A DNA stretch of 64,000 nt from Ottowia massiliensis (GCF_900240305.1 NZ_LT964854.1:930001-994000), one strand, 5' to 3'; shown: positions 42,799-51,424, counted from the stretch's first letter. Notes: generated by a model not told the origin, from the letters alone. Numbers and translations: made by a program.

Positions 42799-44391
42799 TC
42801 AAGCTCTTTTTGCGCCCCCAAGACTGCCATATTGAGCAGCCAAGGCCAGAAAGCTTTCCAGCCCGGCATCCCGGCCCGTCTCTTCTTGCAGCACATTCGC
42901 CACGGCAGGCGCCACGGCAGCCGCAGCCGCAGCGTCCAGAAACAGCAGGCGCGAGCGGCGCGCCAGCACATCTTCCACGCTGCGGGCGTATTCATGCCGT
43001 GCCGCAAAGCGCACCATGGCCTCGCTCAGCCCGTCCGTCATCCAGCGTTCATGCCCCGGCAGTTGCGCCAGCGCATCCGCTTCGCCGCCATACAAATGCG
43101 GCCCGGGCGCCTCGTTCAACGGCACGGCTTGCGCGCCATCCGGCAAGGCGCCCACCAGCTTCAAGCCTGCCGTGCGCGATTTACCTTGCGGCACCAGGCC
43201 CGCGTCGGCGCAGCGGGCCAGCACGTCCTGGGCCATGGCACGGTAAGTCGTCCATTTGCCGCCCGTCACGGTCACCAGCCCGCTTGCGTCGATCAGGATG
43301 GTGTGCTCGCGGCTGATTGACTTGGTCGCAGCCTGGCCCTGCGGCTTGACCAGCGGCCGCAGCCCCGCCCACTGGCTGCGCACATCGGCGCGCCGGGGCG
43401 GGCGGCGCAGGTAGCGCCCCGCTTCGCGCAAGATGAAGTCCACTTCATCTTCTTGCGGGCAAGGCTCCAGCGGCAAATCATGGCGCGGGTTGTCCGTCGT
43501 GCCCAAAATGAGCTTGCCCAGCCACGGCACGGCAAACAGAACGCGCCCGTCCGCCGTGCTGGGCACCAGCAGCGCCCGGCGGCCAGGCAGAAAGTCCTGG
43601 TCCACCACCACATGCACGCCCTGGCTGGGCGCGACCAGCGCGCTTGCGCTGCGCCCTGTGGCTGCGGCGTCCTGCTGGCGCAAGGCATCCACCCATACGC
43701 CCGTGGCGTTGATGACGCAGCCCGCCTCAATGTCATATTCCCGCCCTGTTTCGGCATCCTTTGCCCGCAGCCCCGCCACCTTGCCGCCTGCGTGGCGCAA
43801 CTGCGTCACGGGGCAATGGTTCACCAGCAAAGCGCCATGCGCCGCCGCCGTACGCGCCAGCGCCAGCGCCAGCCGCGCATCGTCAAACTGCCCATCCCAA
43901 TACTGCACGCCGCCCTTCAGGCCCTGCGGCTGCGCGCCCGGCAGGCGGTTTTGCACGGCAATCGTGCCCAGCCACTGCGTACTCCCCAAACTGGCCTGGC
44001 CCGCCAGCAGGTCATAAACCTTCAGCCCCATGCCGTACCAGGGCGTTTCCCACCAGCTGTAAGACGGCATCACGAACGCCAGCGGCTGCGCCAAATGGGG
44101 CGCCGCCGCCAGGATGTGCGCGCGCTCGTGCAGCGCCTCGCGCACCAGCGCCACATTGCCCTGCGCCAGATAACGCACCCCGCCATGCACCAGCTTGGTG
44201 GCGCGTGACGAAGTGCCCTTGGCAAAGTCATGCGCTTCCAGCAGCAGCACTTTCAGGCCGCGCACTGCCGCATCCAGTGCCACGCCCAGCCCCGTGGCGC
44301 CGCCGCCAATCACCGCCACGTCATACCGCCCGGGCCGGGCCAGACGTTGCATCAGCTCAGATCGATGGGTCGGCAAAGGGGCGGCAGTCAT
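42799..44391 (-). CDS. glpD: Aerobic glycerol-3-phosphate dehydrogenase
   Basis: A 530-residue FAD enzyme of the inner membrane that oxidises sn-glycerol 3-phosphate to dihydroxyacetone phosphate and feeds electrons to quinone. The FAD motif is VAVIGGGATGLGVALDAAVR at the N terminus, followed by GTSSRATKLVHGGVRYLAQG, which is diagnostic of GlpD. The C-terminal domain holds LVTVTGGKWTTYRAMAQDVL. I start at 44391 (MTAAPLP); a Met three codons earlier is possible. glpF, glpK and a glpR regulator are not in the window. It follows trpG on the same strand but with a 161-bp gap and a repeat, so it is probably independent. Confidence 0.96.
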   Translation of the reverse strand: MTAAPLPTHRSELMQRLARPGRYDVAVIGGGATGLGVALDAAVRGLKVLLLEAHDFAKGTSSRATKLVHGGVRYLAQGNVALVREALHERAHILAAAPHLAQPLAFVMPSYSWWETPWYGMGLKVYDLLAGQASLGSTQWLGTIAVQNRLPGAQPQGLKGGVQYWDGQFDDARLALALARTAAAHGALLVNHCPVTQLRHAGGKVAGLRAKDAETGREYDIEAGCVINATGVWVDALRQQDAAATGRSASALVAPSQGVHVVVDQDFLPGRRALLVPSTADGRVLFAVPWLGKLILGTTDNPRHDLPLEPCPQEDEVDFILREAGRYLRRPPRRADVRSQWAGLRPLVKPQGQAATKSISREHTILIDASGLVTVTGGKWTTYRAMAQDVLARCADAGLVPQGKSRTAGLKLVGALPDGAQAVPLNEAPGPHLYGGEADALAQLPGHERWMTDGLSEAMVRFAARHEYARSVEDVLARRSRLLFLDAAAAAAVAPAVANVLQEETGRDAGLESFLALAAQYGSLGGAKRA

Positions 44392-44463
44392 GAAGCACAC
44401 GCAGCGGTATTGAAAAAGAGGGGCGAGTGTATGCAGGGGCGGCGCTCTTCGCCTGCGTTCACT

Positions 44464-44521
44464 ATCAAATCAATAGCTGCAAATCCAGTCTGCACCAGGA
44501 CTTCAGGCCGATTTGATGCAT
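44464..44521 (-). repeat. Short divergent intergenic repeat (trpG–glpD spacer)
   Basis: ATCAAATCAATAGCTGCAAA at the left and CAGGCCGATTTGATGCA at the right. It shares AATAGCTGC with the copy at 6594 and is the one that looks most like the Comamonadaceae repeat I know (GATAGCTGCTAGCGCT...GGCC-type ends). It lacks the GTCCTAGT core. Confidence 0.5.
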
Positions 44522-44552
44522 GACGGCGCGAACCACATGCCCTGCCGGCAGA

Positions 44553-45143
44553 TCAGCCGGCGGGCTGCTCCAGAAAGTTTCTGAGCATGGCGTGGCCGTG
44601 CTCGGTCAGCACGCTTTCGGGGTGGAACTGCACGCCTTCGATGGGCAGGGTTTTGTGGCGCACGGCCATGATTTCGCCGTCATCGTCGCTGGCGGCGGTG
44701 ATTTCCAGCTCCGGCGGGCAGGTGGCGCGCTCAATCACCAGCGAGTGGTAGCGATTGACGGTGAACTGCCTGGGCAGCCCGGCGAACACGCCTTTTTGAT
44801 CGGTGGTGATGACGCTGGTTTTGCCGTGCATTTGCCGTCCGGCGCGCACGATGCGCCCGCCCAGCGCCTCGCCTATGGCCTGGTGGCCCAGGCACACGCC
44901 CAGAATGGGCACTTTGCCCGCAAAGTGGCGAATGGCGGCCACCGACACGCCCGCCTGCGCTGGCGCGCAAGGGCCGGGGCTGATGCACAGGCGGCTGAAT
45001 TCACCCCGGGCAAAGCGCGCCTGCAAATCTTCCAGCGTGGTTTCGTCGTTGCGCAGCGTGCTCACGCGCGCGCCCAGCTCGCCAAAGTACTGGACGATGT
45101 TGAAAGTGAAGCTGTCGTAGTTGTCAATCATCAAGAGGTTCAT
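44553..45143 (-). CDS. trpG: Anthranilate synthase component II (glutamine amidotransferase)
   Basis: A 196-residue class I amidotransferase that supplies ammonia to TrpE. It begins MNLLMIDNYDSFTFNIVQYF; the catalytic Cys is in LGVCLGHQAIGE, and the His-Glu pair in VQFHPESVLTEHG. The start overlaps the preceding chorismate mutase gene by 4 bp (ATGA). The usual next genes trpD and trpC are not here; a repeat and glpD follow. It may also serve para-aminobenzoate synthesis, as in species with an amphibolic TrpG/PabA. Confidence 0.96.
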   Translation of the reverse strand: MNLLMIDNYDSFTFNIVQYFGELGARVSTLRNDETTLEDLQARFARGEFSRLCISPGPCAPAQAGVSVAAIRHFAGKVPILGVCLGHQAIGEALGGRIVRAGRQMHGKTSVITTDQKGVFAGLPRQFTVNRYHSLVIERATCPPELEITAASDDDGEIMAVRHKTLPIEGVQFHPESVLTEHGHAMLRNFLEQPAG

Positions 45144-45490
45144 GGCGCGGCTCCTGCACAAGAGGATGAAGCGGAATCGGGGCCAGCCTGCAAGCGGCGC
45201 AGCTCTTCGTGCTCATGGGCAATGCAGCAGTCGATAAGGGCGCGGTAGATGCGCTCCAGCAGGCCGGGGTTGCCGCCTTCGGCGGCGGCCTGCTCGCGCA
45301 CGCGGGCCACGATCTGGTCGATGCGGGCCTGGTCATGAACCAGCCGGGCATCGCCCTTGATGCGGGCCGCTTGCGTCATGTAGCCGCAGCGGGTCACGAG
45401 CAGGGGCACAAGGGCGTCGTCCAGCGCGTCCACGCAGGCGCGCACTTCGGCCATGTTTTCGCAGTGGCGAACCTGGGCAATGGCTTTCAT
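45140..45490 (-). CDS. AroQ-type chorismate mutase (PchB-like)
   Basis: A 116-residue all-helical protein from the start at 45490: MKAIAQVRHCENMAEVRACV, then DALDDALVPLLVTRCGYMTQ. The conserved Arg/Lys pattern (LVTRCGYMTQAARIKG) matches the AroQ class and, in the wording of databases, the PchB-like isochorismate-pyruvate lyase/chorismate mutase group. It should convert chorismate to prephenate, the competing branch to anthranilate. It is sandwiched between trpE (ends 2 bp before it) and trpG (ATGA overlap), so the three are produced together. Why the rival branch enzyme is in the trp operon is an open question. Confidence 0.88.
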   Translation of the reverse strand: MKAIAQVRHCENMAEVRACVDALDDALVPLLVTRCGYMTQAARIKGDARLVHDQARIDQIVARVREQAAAEGGNPGLLERIYRALIDCCIAHEHEELRRLQAGPDSASSSCAGAAP

Positions 45491-45492
45491 GA

Positions 45493-47007
45493 TCAGTGCA
45501 GCCCTTCTTCCACCAGCTCGCTGGCGCGCAGCAGGGCGCGGGCCTTGGCCTCGGTTTCGCGCCACTCCATTTCAGGGTCGCTGTCGGCCACGATGCCGGC
45601 GGCCGCCTGGGTGTAGAGCCGCCCGCCCTTGACGATGCCGGTGCGGATGGCAATGGCCAGGTCCATGTCGCCCGCGTAGCTGATGTGGCCGCACGCGCCG
45701 CCATACACGCCCCGCTTGCTCGGCTCCAGCTCGTCTATCAGCTCCATCGCGTGAATCTTGGGCGCGCCGCTCAAGGTGCCGGCGGGGAAGGTGGCCCGGA
45801 GCACGTCCATGTGGCTCATGCCGTCCAGCAGCAGGCCCTCCACATTGCTGACGATGTGCATGACGTGGCTGTAGCGCTCCACGGCAAAGGCTTCGGTCAC
45901 TTTCACGCTGCCAATGCGGGCGATGCGGCCAATGTCGTTGCGGGCCAGGTCAATGAGCATGACGTGCTCGGCGCGCTCCTTGGGGTCGGCCAGCAGCTCG
46001 GCTTCGGCGGCCTGGTCGGCCTCGGGCGTGGCGCCGCGCGGGCGCGTACCCGCCAGCGGGCGGATGGTGATCTTCTGCCCGCCTTCGGCCCGCTCGTGGC
46101 GCACCAGGATTTCGGGGCTGGAGCCGACAACGTGGAAATCGCCCAGGTCATAGAAATACAGATAGGGCGACGGGTTGAGCGAGCGCAGCGCGCGGTAGAG
46201 CGACAGCGCATCGCCCGCAAAGGGCTTGGACAGGCGCTGGCCCACTTCCACCTGCATGAAGTCGCCCGCCGCAATCAGCTCCTTGGCGCGCGCCACGGCA
46301 GCCAGGAAATCGGCCTTGTCGAACTCGCGGTGCACGGCTTGCGCGGGCGCGGGCCGCAGGCGCGGCGGAATCACGGGCTGGCACAGGCGCTCGTGCAGCT
46401 CGTGCAGGCGCGCGCGTGCACGCTCGAAAGCGCCCGCCTGGGCCGGATCGGCATAGACGATGAAATGCAGCTTGCCCGTGAGGTTGTCAATGACGGCCAC
46501 CTCCTCGCAGTGCAGCAAAAAAATGTCCGGGCAGCCCAGCGTGTCAGGCGGGCAGGTGTGCGCCAGCTTTTTCTCGATGTGGCGCACCGTGTCATAGCCA
46601 AAGTAGCCCGCTAGCCCGCCGCAAAAGCGCGGCGCCGCTGGCGGCAGCGCCACCTTGAAGCGGCGCTGGTAGCGCTCGATGAAATCCAGCGGATTGTCCG
46701 GCGCGGTTTCCACCACTTGGCCATCGGTCACCACCTCGGTTTTCGCCTGCTCGCCAAAGCCGCTGGCGCGCAAAAAAGTGCGCGCGGGCAGGCCAATGAA
46801 CGAGTAGCGCCCGAAACGCTCGCCGCCCACCACCGACTCCAGCAAAAAGCTGTATCGGCGGCCGCCCGTGTCATCCGGCTTGCCCGGCGTGGCCGTGAGC
46901 TTCAGATACAGCGACAGCGGCGTCTCCAGATCGGCGAACGCCTCGGCCACCAGCGCAATGCGGTTGTAGCCCTGCGCGGCCAGGGCCTTGAATTCCTGCT
47001 CGGTCAT
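45493..47007 (-). CDS. trpE: Anthranilate synthase component I
   Basis: A 504-residue chorismate-utilising enzyme making anthranilate from chorismate with TrpG. I start at 47007 (MTEQEFKALAAQGYNRIALV), where AGGAAA lies at the right distance. The catalytic domain contains PLAGTRPRGATPEADQ, KERAEHVMLIDLARNDIGRI, and FPAGTLSGAPKIHAMELIDE. An LLES-type tryptophan-feedback motif is at SFLLESVVGGERFGRYSFIG. No Trp-rich leader peptide is seen upstream, so attenuation by a leader is not evident. Confidence 0.96.
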   Translation of the reverse strand: MTEQEFKALAAQGYNRIALVAEAFADLETPLSLYLKLTATPGKPDDTGGRRYSFLLESVVGGERFGRYSFIGLPARTFLRASGFGEQAKTEVVTDGQVVETAPDNPLDFIERYQRRFKVALPPAAPRFCGGLAGYFGYDTVRHIEKKLAHTCPPDTLGCPDIFLLHCEEVAVIDNLTGKLHFIVYADPAQAGAFERARARLHELHERLCQPVIPPRLRPAPAQAVHREFDKADFLAAVARAKELIAAGDFMQVEVGQRLSKPFAGDALSLYRALRSLNPSPYLYFYDLGDFHVVGSSPEILVRHERAEGGQKITIRPLAGTRPRGATPEADQAAEAELLADPKERAEHVMLIDLARNDIGRIARIGSVKVTEAFAVERYSHVMHIVSNVEGLLLDGMSHMDVLRATFPAGTLSGAPKIHAMELIDELEPSKRGVYGGACGHISYAGDMDLAIAIRTGIVKGGRLYTQAAAGIVADSDPEMEWRETEAKARALLRASELVEEGLH

Positions 47008-47426
47008 GAATCGGTTTCCTGTCATCAGAAAAACATGCGCGCAAAGCCAGCCGCTGGCGCGCGCGAAAGAAACTTGGAAAGGGGAAAAAGGCTGCGGCGG
47101 CGGCCTCCGCCGCGCGCGCCCATTGCGGACGCGAAAGCCAGGGGCAAAGTCAGCGCGCAGGCTTGCGCCAGGGCCACGCCCCCCGGGCACGGCGGCCCGC
47201 ATCAGCAAAAGAAAAAAGCAGCGGCAACATGGGGCGGGCAGTTTACTGGAGGGCCAGCAAACGAGCTGGCGGCGGCAAGCAGGCTGGAAACGGCGCGGGA
47301 AAAGCGCTTTGATTCGCTCTTTGTTTCATAGCACACTATCGCGCCAATAAAGCGGCAAGTGGCTTTTTTGCCCCTTTGAATTCGCTCTTCTTATTGAAGT
47401 ATCCGGCTGCCGGGCCGCCCGCGTGA
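47008..47426. other. trpE upstream region to gph
   Basis: 419 bp. The first 300 bp upstream of trpE is GC-rich with a strong GCGGCGG/CCGCCGC inverted stretch near 47095-47115 and should hold the trpE promoter. The part near gph holds a dispersed repeat (47312-47400). No small open reading frame with repeated Trp codons is seen. Confidence 0.5.
47312..47400 (-). repeat. Dispersed intergenic repeat, minus orientation, subtype 2
   Basis: Left end ATTCGCTCTTTGTTTCATAG, then CACACTATCGCGCCAATAAA instead of the GTCCTAGT core, then the usual right end CCCCTTTGAATTCGCTCTTC. It shares the altered core with the copy at 51425-51517 (AACTATCCCCGCAGATAAAG). Confidence 0.8.
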
Positions 47427-48104
47427 TCAAGCCGCTTGCAGGCGCTTGGCGATGGCGGGCAAATCCGGCAGCACGGCATCTGCGCCTTCCTGCTCGACTG
47501 GGCAGCCGTAGTTGTAGCCATAGGGCAGCAAGAAGACGGGGCAGCCCGCCGCGCGCGCAGCCTGCGCGTCGTTGCGCGAGTCGCCCACCATCAGCGTGGC
47601 CGCAGGGGGCGCGCCCAGCAGGCGGCAGGTTTCCAGCAGCGGCAGCGGATCGGGCTTCTTGCGCGCGAAGGTGTCGCCGCCGTGAATGAAGCGGAAAAAC
47701 GGCGCCAGCCCCAGCCTGCGCATCAGCTCGCGGGCGAAAGCCTGCGGCTTGTTGGTCAGGCACGCCAGCGGCAGCCCCTGCGCCTGCAAGGCCGCCAGCC
47801 CTTCGCGCACGCCCGGATAGAGCCGGCTGTGCGTGCCATTGACTTGCCCGTACGCCTGCAAGTAAGCGGCCCAGGCCTGATTGAACGTGGCCTCATCGGG
47901 CATTGCCCCGCCATCTTGCAGGGCCAGCACGCAGCGCAGCAAATGCTCCGTGCCGCGCCCCACGAAGCGGGCGATCTGCTCGCGCTCGATGCGGGGGCGG
48001 CGCATCTGCCGCAGTATGGCGTTCAGGGCGGCGTCAAAGTCGCCCAGCGTATCGACGAGCGTGCCGTCGCAGTCAAGCATGACGGCCTGGATGGGAGCTG
48101 GCAT
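47427..48104 (-). CDS. gph: Phosphoglycolate phosphatase (HAD family)
   Basis: A 225-residue HAD hydrolase. Motif I is VMLDCDGTLVDTLGDF with the nucleophile Asp, motif II is in CLTNKPQAF, motif III Lys is in FARKKPDPLPLL, and motif IV VGDSRNDAQAARAAG. It salvages 2-phosphoglycolate formed in DNA repair or photorespiration-like reactions. In betaproteobacteria gph often sits just upstream of trpE in the trp cluster, as here. The start at 48104 is the first Met that gives a normal N terminus; the frame is open further upstream. Confidence 0.93.
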   Translation of the reverse strand: MPAPIQAVMLDCDGTLVDTLGDFDAALNAILRQMRRPRIEREQIARFVGRGTEHLLRCVLALQDGGAMPDEATFNQAWAAYLQAYGQVNGTHSRLYPGVREGLAALQAQGLPLACLTNKPQAFARELMRRLGLAPFFRFIHGGDTFARKKPDPLPLLETCRLLGAPPAATLMVGDSRNDAQAARAAGCPVFLLPYGYNYGCPVEQEGADAVLPDLPAIAKRLQAA

Positions 48105-48224
48105 AGGGCGCGGGAAATGAAAAGAGGAAAAGGAAAAGAGAAAAAGAAGACAGCGGCGATTGTCCGCTGGCCGCTTTTGGCAGGCCGCCGCCGTCAGGCA
48201 AACAGGCACGCTGATTTCGCGCTT

Positions 48225-48315
48225 AATTCAGCTCTCGAATCAAGAGCATGATGTCCTAGTAGAAACTGCGCCAGACGGCATTTGCACCCCCTCAAATTCG
48301 CTCCTCTTTTTGGGG
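48225..48315 (-). repeat. Dispersed intergenic repeat, minus orientation
   Basis: GAGCATGATGTCCTAGTAGAAACTGCGCC core, right end CCCTCAAATTCGCTCCTCTTTTTGG. Its left arm forms a small hairpin GCTCTCGAATCAAGAGC. It lies between gph and the CnoX-like gene. Confidence 0.88.
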
Positions 48316-48359
48316 CAATGGCGCGCCATGCGGCGGCCCGCGCCTGGCCGCCCCGGCCT

Positions 48360-49316
48360 TCAGTTCAGCGCCATGGAGAGCTTGCGGCGGTAGCGCGAGA
48401 CGAGTTCGGCCTGCGGGTCTTGCTGCGCGGCGGCGGCCTTGCCGGTCAGCTCGATGCCGCCAGCGCTCTTGCCTTCATGCGCCTTGGCCTTGTCGGGCGC
48501 GGGCGTGAGCAGCTCCAAGATGGCCACGTAGGTTTTGCGGGCCAGATCGCCTTCCCATTGGCGGTCGCGCAGGATGATTTCGAGCAGCTCGTCCATCGCC
48601 TGCGTCCACACGCCTTCGGCCATGAGGATTTGCGCTTTCTGGTAGCGCGCGGTGAAGTTGCGCTTGTCTTGCGCAATGGCCGCATCCAGCTCCGCCAGCT
48701 TCCACTGCCCCCAGTCGCCTGCCTGGACGGCGCGCGCCGCTTGCAGCCAGTGATGGAGCGCGTCAAAGCGCAAGGGGCGCGGCTCGCGCGCCAGCGGCTC
48801 TTGCAGGGCCGCGCCCGCTTCGTCCAGCCGGCCCGTGGCAATCAAGAGGCGCACGTAGTCAAAGCGGGCCTCGTCATTGGCCGGGTCTTGCGCCAGCGCA
48901 TCGGCCAGCTTGGCCAGGGCGGCGGCCGGGTCGCCCGATTCCAGCAGCGCGTCGGCTTCTTGCACGCTGCCTTCGGCGGCCACGGCGCCTTCGCTGGGCA
49001 CGTGCTTGTCCAGAAACTGGCGCACCTGCCCGGCAGGCAGCGCGCCGGTAAAGCCGTCCACCGGCTGGCCGCCCTTGAGCAAGATGCACGTGGGCAGGCT
49101 GCGTATGCCAAAGGCTGCGGCCAGTTGCTGCTGCCGGTCTGAATCCACCTTGGCCAGCACAAAGCGGCCTGCGTATTCGTCCTCCAGCTGCTCCAGCACG
49201 GGGCCAAGCGACTGGCAGGGGCCGCACCAGGCCGCCCAGAAATCGAGCAGCACGGGCGTGTGCATGGAAGCGGCGATGACTTCGCTTTCAAAGTTTTGCA
49301 GGGTGACTTCAATCAT
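48360..49316 (-). CDS. CnoX/YbbN-like thioredoxin–TPR protein
   Basis: A 318-residue protein: thioredoxin domain (residues about 1-108) with the active site WCGPC (FWAAWCGPCQSLGPVLEQLE) followed by a TPR-rich C-terminal part (LLESGDPAAALAKLADALAQ; ARAVQAGDWGQWKLAELDAA). The E. coli relative CnoX (YbbN) is a holdase that protects GroEL substrates from oxidation. E. coli CnoX lacks the full CxxC pair, whereas here CGPC is intact, so true oxidoreductase activity is plausible. It is divergent from purE with about 65 bp between the start codons. Confidence 0.9.
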   Translation of the reverse strand: MIEVTLQNFESEVIAASMHTPVLLDFWAAWCGPCQSLGPVLEQLEDEYAGRFVLAKVDSDRQQQLAAAFGIRSLPTCILLKGGQPVDGFTGALPAGQVRQFLDKHVPSEGAVAAEGSVQEADALLESGDPAAALAKLADALAQDPANDEARFDYVRLLIATGRLDEAGAALQEPLAREPRPLRFDALHHWLQAARAVQAGDWGQWKLAELDAAIAQDKRNFTARYQKAQILMAEGVWTQAMDELLEIILRDRQWEGDLARKTYVAILELLTPAPDKAKAHEGKSAGGIELTGKAAAAQQDPQAELVSRYRRKLSMALN

Positions 49317-49380
49317 GAAAAACGCTCTCTGGATGAATCAGTGAAACAGGGAAAATCGGGCCAAAAAACCATTGTGCAAG

Positions 49381-49923
49381 ATGATGACCGACACGCCCGC
49401 CCCTTCCGGAACCCCTTCTCAAACCTCTTCCCAAGCCCCTCTCGTCGGCGTGCTCATGGGCTCCAGCAGCGACTGGGAAACCATGCAGCACGCCGTGCAA
49501 ATGCTGCAATCCTTTGGCGTGCCGCACGAGGCGCGCGTGGTCTCGGCCCACCGCATGCCCGACGAGCTGTTCGCCTACGCCGAAAGCGCGCGCGGCCGGG
49601 GGCTTGAAGCCATCATCGCGGGCGCAGGCGGCGCCGCCCACCTGCCCGGCATGCTGGCGGCCAAAACGCCCGTGCCCGTGCTGGGCGTGCCCGTGGCCTC
49701 GCGCCACTTGCAAGGCGTGGACTCGCTGCACAGCATCGTGCAAATGCCCAAGGGCGTGCCCGTGGCCACCTTCGCCATTGGCGCGGCGGGCGCAGCCAAC
49801 GCGGCGCTGTTTGCCGTTGCCATGCTGGCCTGCCGCGACGCCGCCTTGCGGCAAAAGCTCGACGCATTCCGCGCCGCCCAGACCGAAGCGGCCCGCGCCA
49901 TGAAGCTGCCGCCAGCGGCCTAG
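49381..49923 (+). CDS. purE: N5-carboxyaminoimidazole ribonucleotide mutase
   Basis: A 180-residue class I PurE that converts N5-CAIR to CAIR in purine synthesis. The core LVGVLMGSSSDWETMQHAVQ, then VVSAHRMPDELFAYAE and GAGGAAHLPGMLAAKT are typical. There are two adjacent ATG codons (49381 and 49384) and no strong Shine-Dalgarno, so the exact start is unsure. purK, which usually follows, is not here. Confidence 0.95.
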   Translation: MMTDTPAPSGTPSQTSSQAPLVGVLMGSSSDWETMQHAVQMLQSFGVPHEARVVSAHRMPDELFAYAESARGRGLEAIIAGAGGAAHLPGMLAAKTPVPVLGVPVASRHLQGVDSLHSIVQMPKGVPVATFAIGAAGAANAALFAVAMLACRDAALRQKLDAFRAAQTEAARAMKLPPAA

Positions 49924-49990
49924 AACCGGTTCACCCGCCGCCCGCAGAGGCGGCAGAGCAAGGCCAAAGCATCTGCCATTTCGCTCCCTA

Positions 49991-50078
49991 TTTCGCTCCT
50001 TTATTCGGAGCATAACGTCCTAGTGGATACTGCGCGAAGCGGCATTTCCGGCCCTTGAATTCGCTCCTGTTTTTGGCG
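49991..50078 (-). repeat. Dispersed intergenic repeat, minus orientation (clear copy)
   Basis: TTTCGCTCCTTTATTCGGAG, core CATAACGTCCTAGTGGATAC, TGCGCGAAGCGGCATTTCCG, right end GCCCTTGAATTCGCTCCTG. The left arm makes a GCTCC/GGAGC hairpin. It lies between the convergent ends of purE and the WecA-like gene. Confidence 0.92.
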
Positions 50079-50141
50079 CTCTCAGGCTGATGCGCAGGCC
50101 CTGTCTGGCCCATCCGCCGCGCGCAATGGCCGCCCGGCGGA

Positions 50142-51257
50142 TCACGAGTCGCTTCTGCGGCCAAAAACCCTTTGGGCCTTGAAGTGAATCAGGCTCAGAT
50201 AAGCCGCCACATAGCTGGCGGCAAAAAGCAGGCAAAAAGCCAGCAGCACGGCGCTGTTGCGCCAGAACAGCACGGCCGGCGCCACGGTGAGCAGCAAAAA
50301 GCCCCAGAGATAGGGCGCAGTGCGGCTGTTGCGCTTGAGCATGGCAGCGGCCTCGTCTTCTTGCAGCACGCTGCACGCCAGGCGGCGGTAGATGAGCTGG
50401 TGCAGGTGCAGCGCGTCAGCCATGCCGGGCGAGTCGCCCCGGGCCAGCTTGCGGTAGATGGAAAAAATGGTCTCCCACACCGGATACATCAGCACCAGCA
50501 CGGGAAACCACGGCGACACGCCCGGGTGGCGCTGCACCAGCAGCACGCTGAGCATGGCAATGACCAGCCCCCACAGGTAAGCGCCCGAATCGCCCGCAAA
50601 AACCAGCCCGCGCGGGTAGTTCCAGAACAGAAAGCCCGCCGTGGCGGCGGCCAGCGCAATGGCGATGGAGGCCAGCTCCCGGTCGCCCAGCTGAATGGCC
50701 ACATGCGCGAAAGCCAGGCACACCACCAGCGCCACGGTGCCCGCCAGGCCGTTCACGCCGTCGATCAGGTTGAAGGCATGGGGCAGGCCCGTGACGGCAA
50801 AAACGGCCAGCGCCACGCCCAGCCACGGGGCAGCGCTCCAGTAGCCGTCGAGCCAGCCAAAGCCCAGGCGCGGCACCTGCGCACCCAGCAGCGCCCAGGC
50901 CAGCAGGCCCGAAACCAGGGTGAGCAGCAGCCGCCAGCGCGCCGTCAGGCGCTGGGTCAAATCTTCCAGCACGCCGCCGGCAAAGGCGGGCAGCAGCGCG
51001 GCCGCCCACCAAGGCAGGGCCAGCCGGGCCCAATCAATATTGCCCGCCATGCCCAGCCGCTGGAGCAGCGGCAGCGCCGCAAGGGCGCAGGCCCAGCCCG
51101 CAAGCACGCCCAGCCCGCCCAGGCGCGGCACATAGCCCACATGCAGGCGCTGCGAGGCATCTTGCGCATAAGGGGTGTGCCAGCGCAGCGCCAGCCGGCG
51201 CACCAGCAAGGTGGCCACCAGCGACACCAGAAAGGCAAACAGCGCCAGCGAAGTCAT
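50142..51257 (-). CDS. WecA/MraY-family UDP-sugar:undecaprenyl-phosphate sugar-1-phosphate transferase
   Basis: A 371-residue polytopic membrane enzyme with about ten hydrophobic segments. The family motifs are RLGGLGVLAG in the first loop, AGGVLEDLTQRL (the Asp-rich motif), NLIDGVNGLAG (active-site Asp) and VFAGDSGAYLWG. It should attach a sugar-1-phosphate, commonly GlcNAc-1-P, to undecaprenyl phosphate as the first step of O-antigen or another glycan. The start at 51257 gives MTSLALFAFLVSLVATLLVR. It is divergent from the methyltransferase–glycosyltransferase gene, which fits a shared surface-glycan role. The sugar specificity cannot be read from the sequence. Confidence 0.9.
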   Translation of the reverse strand: MTSLALFAFLVSLVATLLVRRLALRWHTPYAQDASQRLHVGYVPRLGGLGVLAGWACALAALPLLQRLGMAGNIDWARLALPWWAAALLPAFAGGVLEDLTQRLTARWRLLLTLVSGLLAWALLGAQVPRLGFGWLDGYWSAAPWLGVALAVFAVTGLPHAFNLIDGVNGLAGTVALVVCLAFAHVAIQLGDRELASIAIALAAATAGFLFWNYPRGLVFAGDSGAYLWGLVIAMLSVLLVQRHPGVSPWFPVLVLMYPVWETIFSIYRKLARGDSPGMADALHLHQLIYRRLACSVLQEDEAAAMLKRNSRTAPYLWGFLLLTVAPAVLFWRNSAVLLAFCLLFAASYVAAYLSLIHFKAQRVFGRRSDS

Positions 51258-51335
51258 GTGGGGGGAAAAGTGCCAAAAAATTCGCGCATGGTAGCATTCG
51301 CCGCCATCTGGACGCCCTCTTGCCTCCCCCTTGCC

Positions 51336-51359
51336 GCCCCTCTCCGCAGGGGCGTTTTT
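51336..51359 (+). terminator. Terminator-like hairpin upstream of the glycan polyprotein
   Basis: GCCCCT-CTCCGC-AGGGGC followed by GTTTTT. It is very similar to the ffh leader hairpin at 30669-30692 (GCCCCT-CTGCGCA-AGGGGC-TTTTT). No plus-strand gene ends before it. Confidence 0.5.
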
Positions 51360-51424
51360 CCGGGTTTCCGGCGCCGGTTCGCCCTTGCCCATCCACACAT
51401 GCGAGCGGGCCACAGGAAAGAGAA

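Noticed and set aside
47008..47311. trp leader peptide and attenuator
   Set aside because: No short frame with adjacent Trp codons and no terminator/antiterminator pair was seen; only a GC-rich inverted stretch.
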